This document shows, one piece after another, positions 8,476-16,252 of a stretch of 64,000 nt of DNA (the stretch's first letter is position 1; every line of letters begins with the position of its first letter). The stretch is from Clostridioides sp. (GTDB taxonomy: Bacteria; Bacillota; Clostridia; Peptostreptococcales; Peptostreptococcaceae). Under the pieces are notes generated by a model, which did no database searches, was not told the DNA's origin, and saw nothing but the letters and a program-made list of their open reading frames with translations. The stretch is taken from the NCBI GenBank assembly GCA_031261505.1, contig JAISJN010000012.1:62001-126000 (forward strand), in the 5' to 3' direction. The translations under genes and the position numbers were made by a program.

Positions 8476-8563
8476 CATTTATAGATTATTCTCGTGCAAC
8501 CTACAATCAACACCCAAATGCTGATACAACTACACCTTCAATACTTTGATTTAAAACATTTGA

Positions 8564-9889
8564 CTAGCAAGTAACCTTTACTTTGTTCATGTCGTTCATT
8601 ACATCTAGTATTACTTCGTCAGTTATAGACATACCCTTATCGCTTACTCTTCCAAGATTTCTTATACTCTCTTCAACAGTGCTTCCTACTATTCCGTTTT
8701 GAGAAGGCACTATGCAATCCTGTTTAGCTATTATTGCACTTTGCATAGCTGCAGAAGCTGCAGATGAAAGTTTCAAAGCGCAACCTGGTTTTGCACCATC
8801 ACAGATCATTCCGCTTAGGTCTGCTATCATGTTTTCTATAGCTCCTTCTATCTGTGCTTCTGTTGCATCCATAAGCCAAGCTAGTCCTGCTGTAGCTCCA
8901 GTTGAAGCGGCTACCCCACAGCCACATACAGCTGATAATCTACCAGTGTAGTTTTTAATAAATCCTGTAATTAGATGAGATATAGCAAGGGCTTTTGCCA
9001 ATCTTTCATCAGTTTGCGGGAACTTGTCATTGTAGGCAACTATTGGAAGTATAGCGGTAAGTCCGTGGTTACCACTTCCATTAGAACTCATAACTGGCAT
9101 TTTAACTCCTGCCATCCTAGCATCTGACGCACCTGCTGTAAGCATCATAGCGTGGTTGATTAAGTCATCAGTAAGAAGTCCAGATTCTATACTTCTTTTG
9201 ATTCCGTATCCCACACCTATACCTATTTTGTTAGCCAATCCGAACTCAGCCATGTCTTCATTCATTTTTATTCCATCTAATAAGAATGATATTTCCGCTA
9301 AGTCCATTTTTTCAACATTTTGTATCAACTCTTCAACTGTAACAGTGTCCATAAGTTTTTCCTTATTTACAACTGGCTCATCTGTTGACTCTGTTTCTAC
9401 AACCTTAGGCTCATCGTCTAGTATAACTTCACCATTAGATTCTAGATATGTGAAATTATCGTGTTTAGTTCTTATTACTACCTTTGAAGTTTTAGTTGCT
9501 CCACCTAGTACTACTTCTATAAAAACTTTTTCTCTAGTCTCTGCTGGTGTTATATTTATAGGATTTTCGTCCATATATTTTTCACTAGCTATCGACTCAT
9601 CATTTGATAATGTTTCGAGCACACTTAACCCATTTTCCGAATGCCCCCCGACAATACCCATAGCGGCTGCTATCTTAAGACCTGCCCTCTTTGATCCTGG
9701 AATTCCAACTCCCATGCCGTTTTTATATATACTAGGGCTCACATGTATTGTATTTACTAGAACTTCTTCCCCTAAGAGTTCCTTCGCCTTAGCACAAGCA
9801 AGGGCAAGAGCAACTGGTTCAGTACAACCAACCGCTGGTTTAACCTCAGCTTTCAACATTTCAATTAATTCGTTTCTTATATCTCTCAT
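8564..9889 (-). CDS. cdsB: L-cysteine desulfidase (UPF0597/CyuA family)
   Basis: The 441-residue protein belongs to the UPF0597 / L-cysteine desulfidase family, which cleaves cysteine to pyruvate, ammonia and sulfide with an Fe-S cluster. Features: the N-terminal motif VKPAVGCTEPVALALACAKA, SNGSGNHGLTAILP in the middle, CGCGVAASTGATAG and the ICDGAKPGCALKL segment with the cluster Cys residues. The last residue is Cys (KVKVTC), as in the serine dehydratase here. A consensus sigma-54 promoter lies 225 bases upstream and the adjacent gene is a sigma-54 activator. In C. difficile cdsB is known to depend on SigL and CdsR, so the arrangement fits. Confidence 0.9.
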   Translation of the reverse strand: MRDIRNELIEMLKAEVKPAVGCTEPVALALACAKAKELLGEEVLVNTIHVSPSIYKNGMGVGIPGSKRAGLKIAAAMGIVGGHSENGLSVLETLSNDESIASEKYMDENPINITPAETREKVFIEVVLGGATKTSKVVIRTKHDNFTYLESNGEVILDDEPKVVETESTDEPVVNKEKLMDTVTVEELIQNVEKMDLAEISFLLDGIKMNEDMAEFGLANKIGIGVGYGIKRSIESGLLTDDLINHAMMLTAGASDARMAGVKMPVMSSNGSGNHGLTAILPIVAYNDKFPQTDERLAKALAISHLITGFIKNYTGRLSAVCGCGVAASTGATAGLAWLMDATEAQIEGAIENMIADLSGMICDGAKPGCALKLSSAASAAMQSAIIAKQDCIVPSQNGIVGSTVEESIRNLGRVSDKGMSITDEVILDVMNDMNKVKVTC

Positions 9890-9930
9890 AACAAGTTACC
9901 TCCAGGTTTAAATATTTTAATTTTATCATT

Positions 9931-10030
9931 TTAAATTGTTATTCAACGGTTTCAATGGGGGGTTCAACCTCCACTGAAATGAGAACATCCCCACATAATC
10001 AGGTGGGGTAAATCTTTCTCACGTTTTAAC
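9931..10030 (+). repeat. dispersed two-hairpin repeat, full copy
   Basis: TTATTCAACGGTTTCAATGG begins the proximal hairpin, closed by CCACTGAAATGAG. The distal hairpin runs through CATCCCCACATAATCAGGTGGGG to CTTTCTCACGTTTTAAC. It lies inside the predicted cdsB leader, so it would be transcribed antisense to its own orientation. Confidence 0.65.
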
Positions 10031-10113
10031 TATACGAAGATTCATGCTTTTAACTATCAACGTTTTCCTGAACACAAATAATTATATTACATCTCCACTT
10101 CACCTTATTTAAA

Positions 10114-10129
10114 AGCAACTTCCATGCCA
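10114..10129 (-). promoter_or_regulatory. sigma-54 (-24/-12) promoter of cdsB
   Basis: The minus strand reads TGGCATG-GAAG-TTGCT, differing from TGGCACG-N4-TTGCW at one base and keeping the essential GG and GC with correct spacing. Transcription would start near 10103 with a leader of about 210 bases to cdsB. Confidence 0.85.
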
Positions 10130-10170
10130 ACTTATCTATTCAATAAATATTTTTTTACAACCCAGTAATT

Positions 10171-10186
10171 GCAATGCATTCATTGC
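10171..10186. promoter_or_regulatory. GCAATG-CATT-CATTGC inverted repeat, candidate activator site for cdsB
   Basis: A perfect 6-bp inverted repeat 42-57 bases upstream of the -24 box of the cdsB promoter. Position and symmetry suit an upstream activating sequence for the adjacent bEBP. No experiment is implied by the sequence. Confidence 0.4.
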
Positions 10187-10244
10187 TATAAATAAATGCG
10201 TAGAATCAAAACTCTTCTTTAGATAAAACTTTTTTCTCAAAAAG

Positions 10245-10286
10245 AAATAAAAAAGTCCCAAAATGAGATTTAATCCCATTTTGAGA
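10245..10286 (-). terminator. terminator of the CdsR-like activator gene
   Basis: On the minus strand TCTCAAAATGGGA pairs with TCTCATTTTGGGA with two G-U pairs, and is followed by CTTTTTTATTTC. It separates the activator gene from cdsB, so cdsB relies on its own promoter. Confidence 0.85.
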
Positions 10287-10328
10287 CCGTTCACTTGTAG
10301 TTTCTCGGCTGTTTTATACCCACGTTTG

Positions 10329-12092
10329 TTAATTTTCAATCTCGTATTTCTCTAGTTTTCGATATAATGTCGATCTAGATATTCCAAGCGCCTTTGCTGA
10401 CAAGTCCTTGTCCTTTTTATAATCCTTGTACTTCTCGAGCGCCTTCAATATTTCCACCTTCTCGAGTTCCTCAAGAGGAATTATCTCGTCAGTAGCCTCA
10501 CTCCTTCTCTCAACCGGTTTCACAGTCAGCTTCTTAGGTAGGGTGTCTATACTTATATTTCCTCCAGACGACATATTTACGCTGTACTCTATGATATTTT
10601 GAAGCTCTCTGATATTACCCGGCCATTTATACTCGCTCATAGCCTGTACTACCTCCGCGTCAACTCCAGTTACAGGTTTATTGAGCTTAACAGAATACTC
10701 TTTTATCATATAATCTATTATCAAGGGTATATCGCCCTTTCTGTCACTCAAACTAGGAAGTTTGATCGGCATTACGTTCAATCTGTAAAACAAATCTTCT
10801 CTAAAGGTACCCTCGGCCACCATTTTCTCAAGATCCTTATTAGTAGCAGAAATTATCCTTACGTCCACGTGGATATTCGCCCCTCCACCGAGCTTGTTCA
10901 ACTCCTTTTCCTGGAGTACCCTAAGTAATTTTGCCTGTAGGTGCAGGCTCATATCCCCTATTTCATCTAGGAAGATACTTCCCTTGTCTGCTAGTTCAAA
11001 AATCCCTATCTTACCGCCCTTCTTGGCGCCCGTAAAAGCCCCTTCCTCATATCCAAAAAGTTCACTCTCAAGCAGATTATCTGGGATTGCAGCACAGTTT
11101 ACAGTTACAAATGGATTTTCTGACCTATTGCTGTGATTGTGAATAGCCCTTGCAAAAAGTTCCTTCCCAGTACCGCTTTCCCCAGTAATCAAAACTGTAG
11201 AAGTAGACTTAGAAGCAACCAATGCCTCTTGTTTAGACCTCATAATAGTTTCACTGCATCCGATTATATTCTCAAGCTTAATCTTATAATCCTTATTCAT
11301 CTCGTTGTAGTTTTTAATAGCCTCGCTCTTATCTATAAAATCGATAACGTATCCCCTCAACTCGCCATTTAAATCAATTCTACTCATATTGTATATTCCC
11401 TTGACTACATGCCCCATATTTTCATAATCAAAACTATTAGACCTGTGTTTCTTGAAATTACTAGACAAGGGCTTCTTTAAAATACTCAATTCATCAAAGA
11501 AGTTTTTGCCTGAAATATCGCCGTGAAGTCCAAACATCTTGCTGAACTTTGAATTGTACTTTTCGATTTTTCCAGACATATCGACAGACACGACAGCCTT
11601 GTCCATACTATCAAACAAGGTTTCAAGTTTTTTTCTCTCCAAATCAAGCTCAATTGTCGTAATCTGGGCCTTGAGCTTGCTAGAAATAAGATCTGCCATC
11701 TTACCCAAGAAGTTGATTAAGTCCCCCTTCTTAGACTGTATAAATACGGACTGTTCCTCCGTAAAAGCAATTAACCCTATCACACCATAAGACTTGTCAT
11801 CGTACACAATAGGGCAACAGACCTCTCCATACTCCCTGCAACTCCTGTTTCCATAGCATTCCCTACATATTCTATTGTTCTTTGGGTCATCTATAAATAT
11901 TATTGATTGGTCTGTATATGATTTTTTAAAAGCTGAGTACTCGCCAACTCTCTCACCCACTTTATCAAAATAAACCCCTGTTCCAGCTATTCTCACCAAA
12001 TCCCCATTTACTATAGTAACATCAATATTCAAAACAGCCTCGATAGCCTCTGCTATATTTTGTATATCATCTTTTATAATTCCTAGTTGCAT
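10329..12092 (-). CDS. cdsR: sigma-54-dependent activator, CdsR-like
   Basis: I use the ATG at 12092 (587 residues); a GTG four codons earlier is the alternative. The N-terminal region of about 150 residues has a cluster [10 protein letters not shown]...CCP that may bind metal or a thiol ligand. A PAS-like domain follows (about 165-270). The AAA+ domain has Walker A GESGTGKE, the sigma-54 contact loop GAFTGA, and Walker B FLDEIGDM. The C-terminus is a Fis-type HTH ([21 protein letters not shown]). It lies directly upstream of cdsB on the same strand. The cysteine-desulfidase regulator CdsR of C. difficile is the best candidate; the identity rests on domain order and neighbour. Confidence 0.8.
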   Translation of the reverse strand: MQLGIIKDDIQNIAEAIEAVLNIDVTIVNGDLVRIAGTGVYFDKVGERVGEYSAFKKSYTDQSIIFIDDPKNNRICRECYGNRSCREYGEVCCPIVYDDKSYGVIGLIAFTEEQSVFIQSKKGDLINFLGKMADLISSKLKAQITTIELDLERKKLETLFDSMDKAVVSVDMSGKIEKYNSKFSKMFGLHGDISGKNFFDELSILKKPLSSNFKKHRSNSFDYENMGHVVKGIYNMSRIDLNGELRGYVIDFIDKSEAIKNYNEMNKDYKIKLENIIGCSETIMRSKQEALVASKSTSTVLITGESGTGKELFARAIHNHSNRSENPFVTVNCAAIPDNLLESELFGYEEGAFTGAKKGGKIGIFELADKGSIFLDEIGDMSLHLQAKLLRVLQEKELNKLGGGANIHVDVRIISATNKDLEKMVAEGTFREDLFYRLNVMPIKLPSLSDRKGDIPLIIDYMIKEYSVKLNKPVTGVDAEVVQAMSEYKWPGNIRELQNIIEYSVNMSSGGNISIDTLPKKLTVKPVERRSEATDEIIPLEELEKVEILKALEKYKDYKKDKDLSAKALGISRSTLYRKLEKYEIEN

Positions 12093-12120
12093 TATAATCA
12101 CCACACATTAAGATTTGTAT

Positions 12121-12261
12121 TTATTTATCTTTCTTCAACAACAGTATTCTTTTTATCTCCGTCAAAACAACGAATATCTTATTTAAGGTAAACTGAATTG
12201 AAATCAAAACGACAAACAGCATAACAACTGCTATCATAATATAATTGAAATTTACGTTCAA
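12121..12261 (-). CDS. 46-residue single-pass membrane protein
   Basis: A TTG start at 12261 follows a strong SD, GGAGGAGATATT. The product has a short N-terminus, one hydrophobic helix (YIMIAVVMLFVVLISI, residues 7-22) and a basic tail ending KKDK. The TAA is at 12121-12123. It lies between the SSB-like gene and the activator gene, all on the minus strand. I do not recognise a family. The SD quality and the amphipathic composition argue for a real gene. Confidence 0.6.
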   Translation of the reverse strand: MNVNFNYIMIAVVMLFVVLISIQFTLNKIFVVLTEIKRILLLKKDK

Positions 12262-12283
12262 AATATCTCCTCCATCCAAATCA

Positions 12284-12312
12284 AAGGAGATTAGGTTAAT
12301 CCTAATCTCCTT
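12284..12312 (-). terminator. 12-bp hairpin between the SSB-like gene and the 46-aa gene
   Basis: AAGGAGATTAGG (12284-12295) pairs perfectly with CCTAATCTCCTT (12301-12312). On the minus strand TTTGATTTGG follows. It also contains a GGAGAT copy that resembles the SD just downstream, so the fold could mask initiation. Confidence 0.5.
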
Positions 12313-12482
12313 ATCTTATAACTCTATTTTAACTCAATTAAAATATTTTTCATATACAATTATGCTTATTATCATGAAACTAATTCAGCCTAGAATAAAA
12401 ATCTAAGTTCCTAATTCTAGAAAAGGTCAACCAATCAATCCAATCCGTCCAAATTTGCTATTTGCTATTCGCTATTCGCCAT

Positions 12483-13124
12483 TTATTCTTCGTTATTATT
12501 TTCATTTAACTTTCTTATCTTGGATATCGATACCTCATAAGCTACCTTTTTCAAAACCTCGCCTGTCTCAAGCGTCTTCTCGTACTCCCTACTCTGAACC
12601 CTGCCCCAAAGTTGAATTCTATCCCCCACTTTAAGAGTCTTCGCAAACTTAGCATTCCTTCCCCAAACGATCGACGGTATATAGTCTGACTTGTTATAAG
12701 GTCTGTTTATGGCTATAAGCAGGTCGGTAATCTCCCTTCCAAGTGGAGTCTGTCTATAAACAGGCTCCTTACATATATACCCGTCTAAAAAGATACTGTT
12801 TGGATCCTTGGACTCTTCATCTTCGAGCACAGAAATCTCCCTCGCAAAAACAGTGAGAATCAGCCTATTTTTCTCATCTATAGACTTATTGTACGACCTT
12901 AACTGCCCAGAAACATCCACTGTGTTATCCTTTTCCATGTTGATATCCTGGATCAATCTCTCGGATATAGTTATTGGGAGCACATCGTAGGACTCACTCA
13001 ATCTTTTTATTTTTATATCAATGTTGTAAAATTTTTCACCAAATATTTCATGGCTGAACACTAGTTCCTTGCTCAACTCACCTCTTAAATTTACTATGTT
13101 ATTTTCACTGTTCACTGCTACCAT
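12483..13124 (-). CDS. single-stranded DNA-binding protein-like, two OB domains
   Basis: The 213-residue protein has two SSB/OB-like halves. The second half is the clearer: NSIFLDGYICKEPVYRQTP...DLLIAINRPYNKSDYIP, IVWGRNAKFAKTL, VGDRIQLWGRVQSREY. The first half (about residues 8-100) has the same strand pattern with VDVSGQLRSYNK. Ordinary SSB is one OB fold plus an acidic tail ending in DDDIPF; here that tail is missing and the C-terminus is NENNNEE. It is therefore an SSB paralogue, probably not the replicative SSB. Confidence 0.75.
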   Translation of the reverse strand: MVAVNSENNIVNLRGELSKELVFSHEIFGEKFYNIDIKIKRLSESYDVLPITISERLIQDINMEKDNTVDVSGQLRSYNKSIDEKNRLILTVFAREISVLEDEESKDPNSIFLDGYICKEPVYRQTPLGREITDLLIAINRPYNKSDYIPSIVWGRNAKFAKTLKVGDRIQLWGRVQSREYEKTLETGEVLKKVAYEVSISKIRKLNENNNEE

Positions 13125-13237
13125 AACTTCATCCCCCCAAATTAGTAAGTTTATCTTATTGCTTTTTTTCTTATATCTTAAATATATTTAAAAACCTCTC
13201 TTATTATTACTATTAAATATTTTTAATTTATCGCTTA

Positions 13238-13312
13238 CCAATTTAGTGGGCAGGTTTTTCCACTGAAATGAGAATTAGCCCGACACCCGTATACTGTATC
13301 GCTAATTCTCAA
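13238..13312 (+). repeat. dispersed repeat, 5'-truncated copy (first of a tandem pair)
   Basis: It begins within the proximal hairpin (TTAGTGGG...CCACTGAAATGAGAATTAGCC) and keeps the distal hairpin GAATTAGC...GCTAATTCTCAAG. It abuts the next copy, sharing TTAAAT. Confidence 0.7.
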
Positions 13313-13408
13313 GTTAAATGGTGATTCAACGTTTTCAGTGGGCGGGGTTTTCCACTGAAATGAGAATTAGCCCGACACCTGTGTGGTGTAGGGCTAATTC
13401 TCAAGTTA
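13313..13408 (+). repeat. dispersed two-hairpin repeat, best full copy (second of a tandem pair)
   Basis: The reference copy: TTAAATGGTGATTCAACG, proximal hairpin TTTTCAGTGG/CCACTGAAAT, distal hairpin TGAGAATTAGCCC/GGGCTAATTCTCA with inner CACCTGTGTGGTGT, and terminal AAGTTA. It lies just past the stop codon of the TauE gene and could double as its terminator. Confidence 0.8.
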
Positions 13409-13427
13409 TAACAAATATGATAAATCC

Positions 13428-14312
13428 TTATTCTACGCTTTTCTTTTTTGCTGACATCAGCATTGTTATAGATGTGTAGATTATTACTAATACAACCAAC
13501 ATCTTTAATATGTCCATAGGTAAGTTCTTAAATAGGAATACGGCTGCCAATACCCCAACTATACCACCTAAGGTTATACATATTGAAGCCTTTTTATTAT
13601 ATGCGCCCTCTTTTATGAACTTAGTACTTGCAACTGGCATAAGCATTGCGCAAGATCCCATCATTATCGGAAATGCTACTGCTGGTGACATTCCAAGGAA
13701 GTAAACCATAGCCATACAAGGTGCGTATAGTCCTATTCCAGCTGTCATAAGAGCTCCAAGTATAAAGTTACCGATAGCACCTATTATAAGCGCTGTACCT
13801 GTTAGAGCTGTAGCTTCTCCGCCACCTGGCATTAGATTTATCCAAGGATGAGCTAGGAACATTACTACCGCTGTTATCGCAAGAGCAACCCCCATTATCA
13901 ACTGTATCTTTTTATCGTCCAGTTTAGATATGATACCTGCTCCAACGTATGATCCTACAACAGCTGATCCTATTAGAACCGCAAGTGTTACTGCATCTAC
14001 ATCGATTGCCAGTGTAAACACCAATGCTTCTAATATAACCGGTATAGTATGCCCAACATTTAAAACACCAGGTATATGTCTGTCATGTATGTCTAGTTTT
14101 AAGAATTTGATAAGAGCTACTGTTGGTGCAAATGAGCCTATACCTAGTGTATCTGCAAAGTCGGTTATCAGGCCAGTGCATAAGGTCTTGCCAGTACTTA
14201 CTTCGGTTTCAAGTTTTCCCTCTTTCTTGGCATGCATAAAGTCTTTTCCAAATACCACTCCGTATACTGCTGCTAATAAAATAAATAATCCACGTACTAC
14301 GTTTACGATCAT
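13428..14312 (-). CDS. TauE/SafE-family membrane permease
   Basis: The 294-residue protein has about eight hydrophobic segments and the family motif GLITDFADTLGIGSFAPT near residue 50. TauE/SafE proteins export sulfite, sulfoacetate or organic anions. It is the last gene on the strand after prdF, but a 390-base gap with a terminator lies between, so membership of the prd operon is uncertain. Its substrate here is unknown; proximity suggests transport of a proline-fermentation compound, which is inference. Confidence 0.75.
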   Translation of the reverse strand: MIVNVVRGLFILLAAVYGVVFGKDFMHAKKEGKLETEVSTGKTLCTGLITDFADTLGIGSFAPTVALIKFLKLDIHDRHIPGVLNVGHTIPVILEALVFTLAIDVDAVTLAVLIGSAVVGSYVGAGIISKLDDKKIQLIMGVALAITAVVMFLAHPWINLMPGGGEATALTGTALIIGAIGNFILGALMTAGIGLYAPCMAMVYFLGMSPAVAFPIMMGSCAMLMPVASTKFIKEGAYNKKASICITLGGIVGVLAAVFLFKNLPMDILKMLVVLVIIYTSITMLMSAKKKSVE

Positions 14313-14527
14313 AGCCTTGCCCCCTTTAAATTATTTCATACCCCTATTGGTATGCTGTCTTGTTTGATTTATTACAATTAAAAACTTCAGAGAAATTGTA
14401 CCCACTTGCACTTGCAATTTAATATCCCCTAAAAGTTTATGAATTTCTGTTTCACTCATGTATATTTACGCTCTCGAATATATATTCCGATATATTCAAA
14501 TATTTAGTTTTTTTGTACTTAAAATAG
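14313..14527. other. non-coding gap upstream of the TauE-family gene
   Basis: AT-rich, with no reading frame and no -24/-12 motif. It presumably carries the promoter of the permease gene if that gene is transcribed separately from prdF. Confidence 0.35.
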
Positions 14528-14595
14528 AGCTGCATAAAGATGACTCAATCAAATTTTAATTCTATTTCCAAAATCCTAGTCATCTCTAAACAGCT
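14528..14595 (-). terminator. terminator after prdF
   Basis: AGCTG/CAGCT and AGATGACT/AGTCATCT form a two-part stem; on the minus strand CAGCTCTATTTTAAG follows. Two more hairpins lie between this and the prdF stop: GAATCTAT/ATAGATTC (14672-14702) and TGTACC/GGTACA (14628-14650). Confidence 0.5.
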
Positions 14596-14702
14596 TTTAT
14601 TTTAATATACGTCTATTACACAATCTATGTACCAGTTCTTTTATCGGTACAAGCGATTGTATTTGATTTTAGAATCTATCCAAACCTTGAACTTATAGAT
14701 TC

Positions 14703-15710
14703 TTATTTCAATATAAATCCGTATTTAACTGGATCTTCGTCGTCAAACATGAAGTTGTTGAATCCTGTGATGTAAGCCGAGCCTGTTATCTTAGGAATTA
14801 CTGCATCGTATTCTCCAACTTTAGTAGTTTCTACTATTTCTCCGTAGAATAACGTTCCAAGTATACTTTCATATACGAATTTTTCTCCTAGCTTGATCTT
14901 TCCTTTTGAGTAAAGTGTAGCTAGTTTTGCACTAGTACCAGTTCCGCATGGAGATCTATCAACCTGTCCTTGACCGAATATAACTACGTTTTTAAAAGTA
15001 GCTTCTGGATTAGTAGGTTCGTCGTATACTTCAACTAAGTCTACAGTTTTTATGTGCTCGAGTGTTGGATGTTGTATTTCTATAGTTTCGTTGATTATAT
15101 CTCTAAGTTGCATAGTTAATTCAGTTAACTTTGCAGCATTTTCTGGAAGTATTTTTAATCCAAGTTGGTCTGCGTGGATTATAGCGAAGAAACTTCCTCC
15201 GAAAGATATGTCGAATTTAACCATACCAACACCTGGTAGGTCAACTTCTACTCCTTCTTTGTACAGGAAGGCTGGCACGTTTAAGAAAGATACGCTCTTA
15301 GCTTTACCGTCTACAACAGATACTTCACCCTTTATCATTCCTGCTGGTGCTTCCATCAATACGTTGGTTATAGGCTCAACAGCTGGCACTATCCCATTTT
15401 CAACAGCTACAGTCATTGCACCTATAGTACCGTGACCACACATGTTTAGATATCCTCCACCGTCCATGAATATGATACCGAAATCTGCATCTTGGTTTGT
15501 CGGTTGAGTCATGACTGAACCGAACATATCGTTATGTCCTCTAGGCTCAAGCATGATTCCTGTTCTTATATGATCATAATGTTCTTCTAAGTAAGCTTTT
15601 TTCTCAGGCATTGAGTTACCTTTTATATTAGGTAGTCCGCCTACAACTATTCTTGTAGCTTCTCCCGCTGTATGAGAGTCTATTGCTTGAATACTTTTGC
15701 TGAATTTCAT
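14703..15710 (-). CDS. prdF: proline racemase
   Basis: The 335-residue enzyme interconverts L- and D-proline, supplying D-proline to the reductase. The two catalytic Cys are visible in the family motifs MCGHGTIG and RSPCGTGTS, and the substrate region MLEPRGHNDMFG is conserved. Length is normal for proline racemase (about 335). It is the last clear member of the prd operon, 46 bases after prdE. Confidence 0.95.
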   Translation of the reverse strand: MKFSKSIQAIDSHTAGEATRIVVGGLPNIKGNSMPEKKAYLEEHYDHIRTGIMLEPRGHNDMFGSVMTQPTNQDADFGIIFMDGGGYLNMCGHGTIGAMTVAVENGIVPAVEPITNVLMEAPAGMIKGEVSVVDGKAKSVSFLNVPAFLYKEGVEVDLPGVGMVKFDISFGGSFFAIIHADQLGLKILPENAAKLTELTMQLRDIINETIEIQHPTLEHIKTVDLVEVYDEPTNPEATFKNVVIFGQGQVDRSPCGTGTSAKLATLYSKGKIKLGEKFVYESILGTLFYGEIVETTKVGEYDAVIPKITGSAYITGFNNFMFDDEDPVKYGFILK

Positions 15711-15756
15711 AGTATTTCCCCCTAGATTATATTATTTTGTTTTATCTGAACGCCCG

Positions 15757-16236
15757 CTATTTTTGCTCATTATCCGCCTTGCGCATCTTGAGTTTTAAAA
15801 ATGCTAGAGCCTTCTTAGCATCTATTTCGTCGGTGTTGTTCTCCCCGACTACTTCGGTTTCTATACCTTCCGCACTCTTATTCATGTCGACAATGGTATC
15901 CATATACTTGTTTGAAACTACAAATTTTGCCTGCACACCATTGAAAGTTACCCCTACGGAAGGAATTTCCCTCTTTCCTATTTCTTCAAATGTATTTGCA
16001 AAGTCGACGTGTGAGTTTCCCCAACCGTCACAGGACACGATTACTCCATCTGCTCTCATCGCTTCTAGCCAGACTGCAGCCCTCTTTCCGACTAGGTTCT
16101 TGTATTCATTTTCTTGTGGCGATCCAACTACCATCACTCCAAGCAAGTCTACATCTAGGTCGTCGGACACGACATCTAGAAGCGGATCTCTAAAATGATG
16201 AAGTGAGGTCTCTTTTGTAGAAGGTCCTATCCCCAT
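15757..16236 (-). CDS. prdE: PrdE, homologue of the PrdA C-terminal (small) chain
   Basis: The 159-residue protein aligns with PrdA downstream of its cleavage Cys: MGIGPSTKETSLHHFRDPLL against CIGPASKEMSRHYYREPLV, then ADGVIVSCDGWGNSHVDFA against VDGAIVTTEGFGNNHIDFA. It lacks the pyruvoyl-forming Cys (the equivalent position is the initiator Met-Gly). Role unknown; PrdD/PrdE are conserved accessory proteins of proline reductase loci. It is 16 bases after prdD. Confidence 0.88.
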   Translation of the reverse strand: MGIGPSTKETSLHHFRDPLLDVVSDDLDVDLLGVMVVGSPQENEYKNLVGKRAAVWLEAMRADGVIVSCDGWGNSHVDFANTFEEIGKREIPSVGVTFNGVQAKFVVSNKYMDTIVDMNKSAEGIETEVVGENNTDEIDAKKALAFLKLKMRKADNEQK

Positions 16237-16252
16237 AATTCCATCTCCTCTT

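Noticed and set aside
9156-9911. 251-residue plus-strand ORF opposite cdsB
   Set aside because: It is antisense to cdsB in a codon-complementary frame; Ser/Ile-rich, with no SD and no family likeness.
10136-10339. 67-residue minus-strand ORF between cdsB and its activator
   Set aside because: It spans the activator terminator and the sigma-54 promoter of cdsB, has low-complexity Lys/Phe/Leu composition and no ribosome site.
13238-13408. CRISPR array from tandem repeats
   Set aside because: Only two adjacent units, no short regular spacers and no cas genes; the units are double hairpins of the dispersed family.
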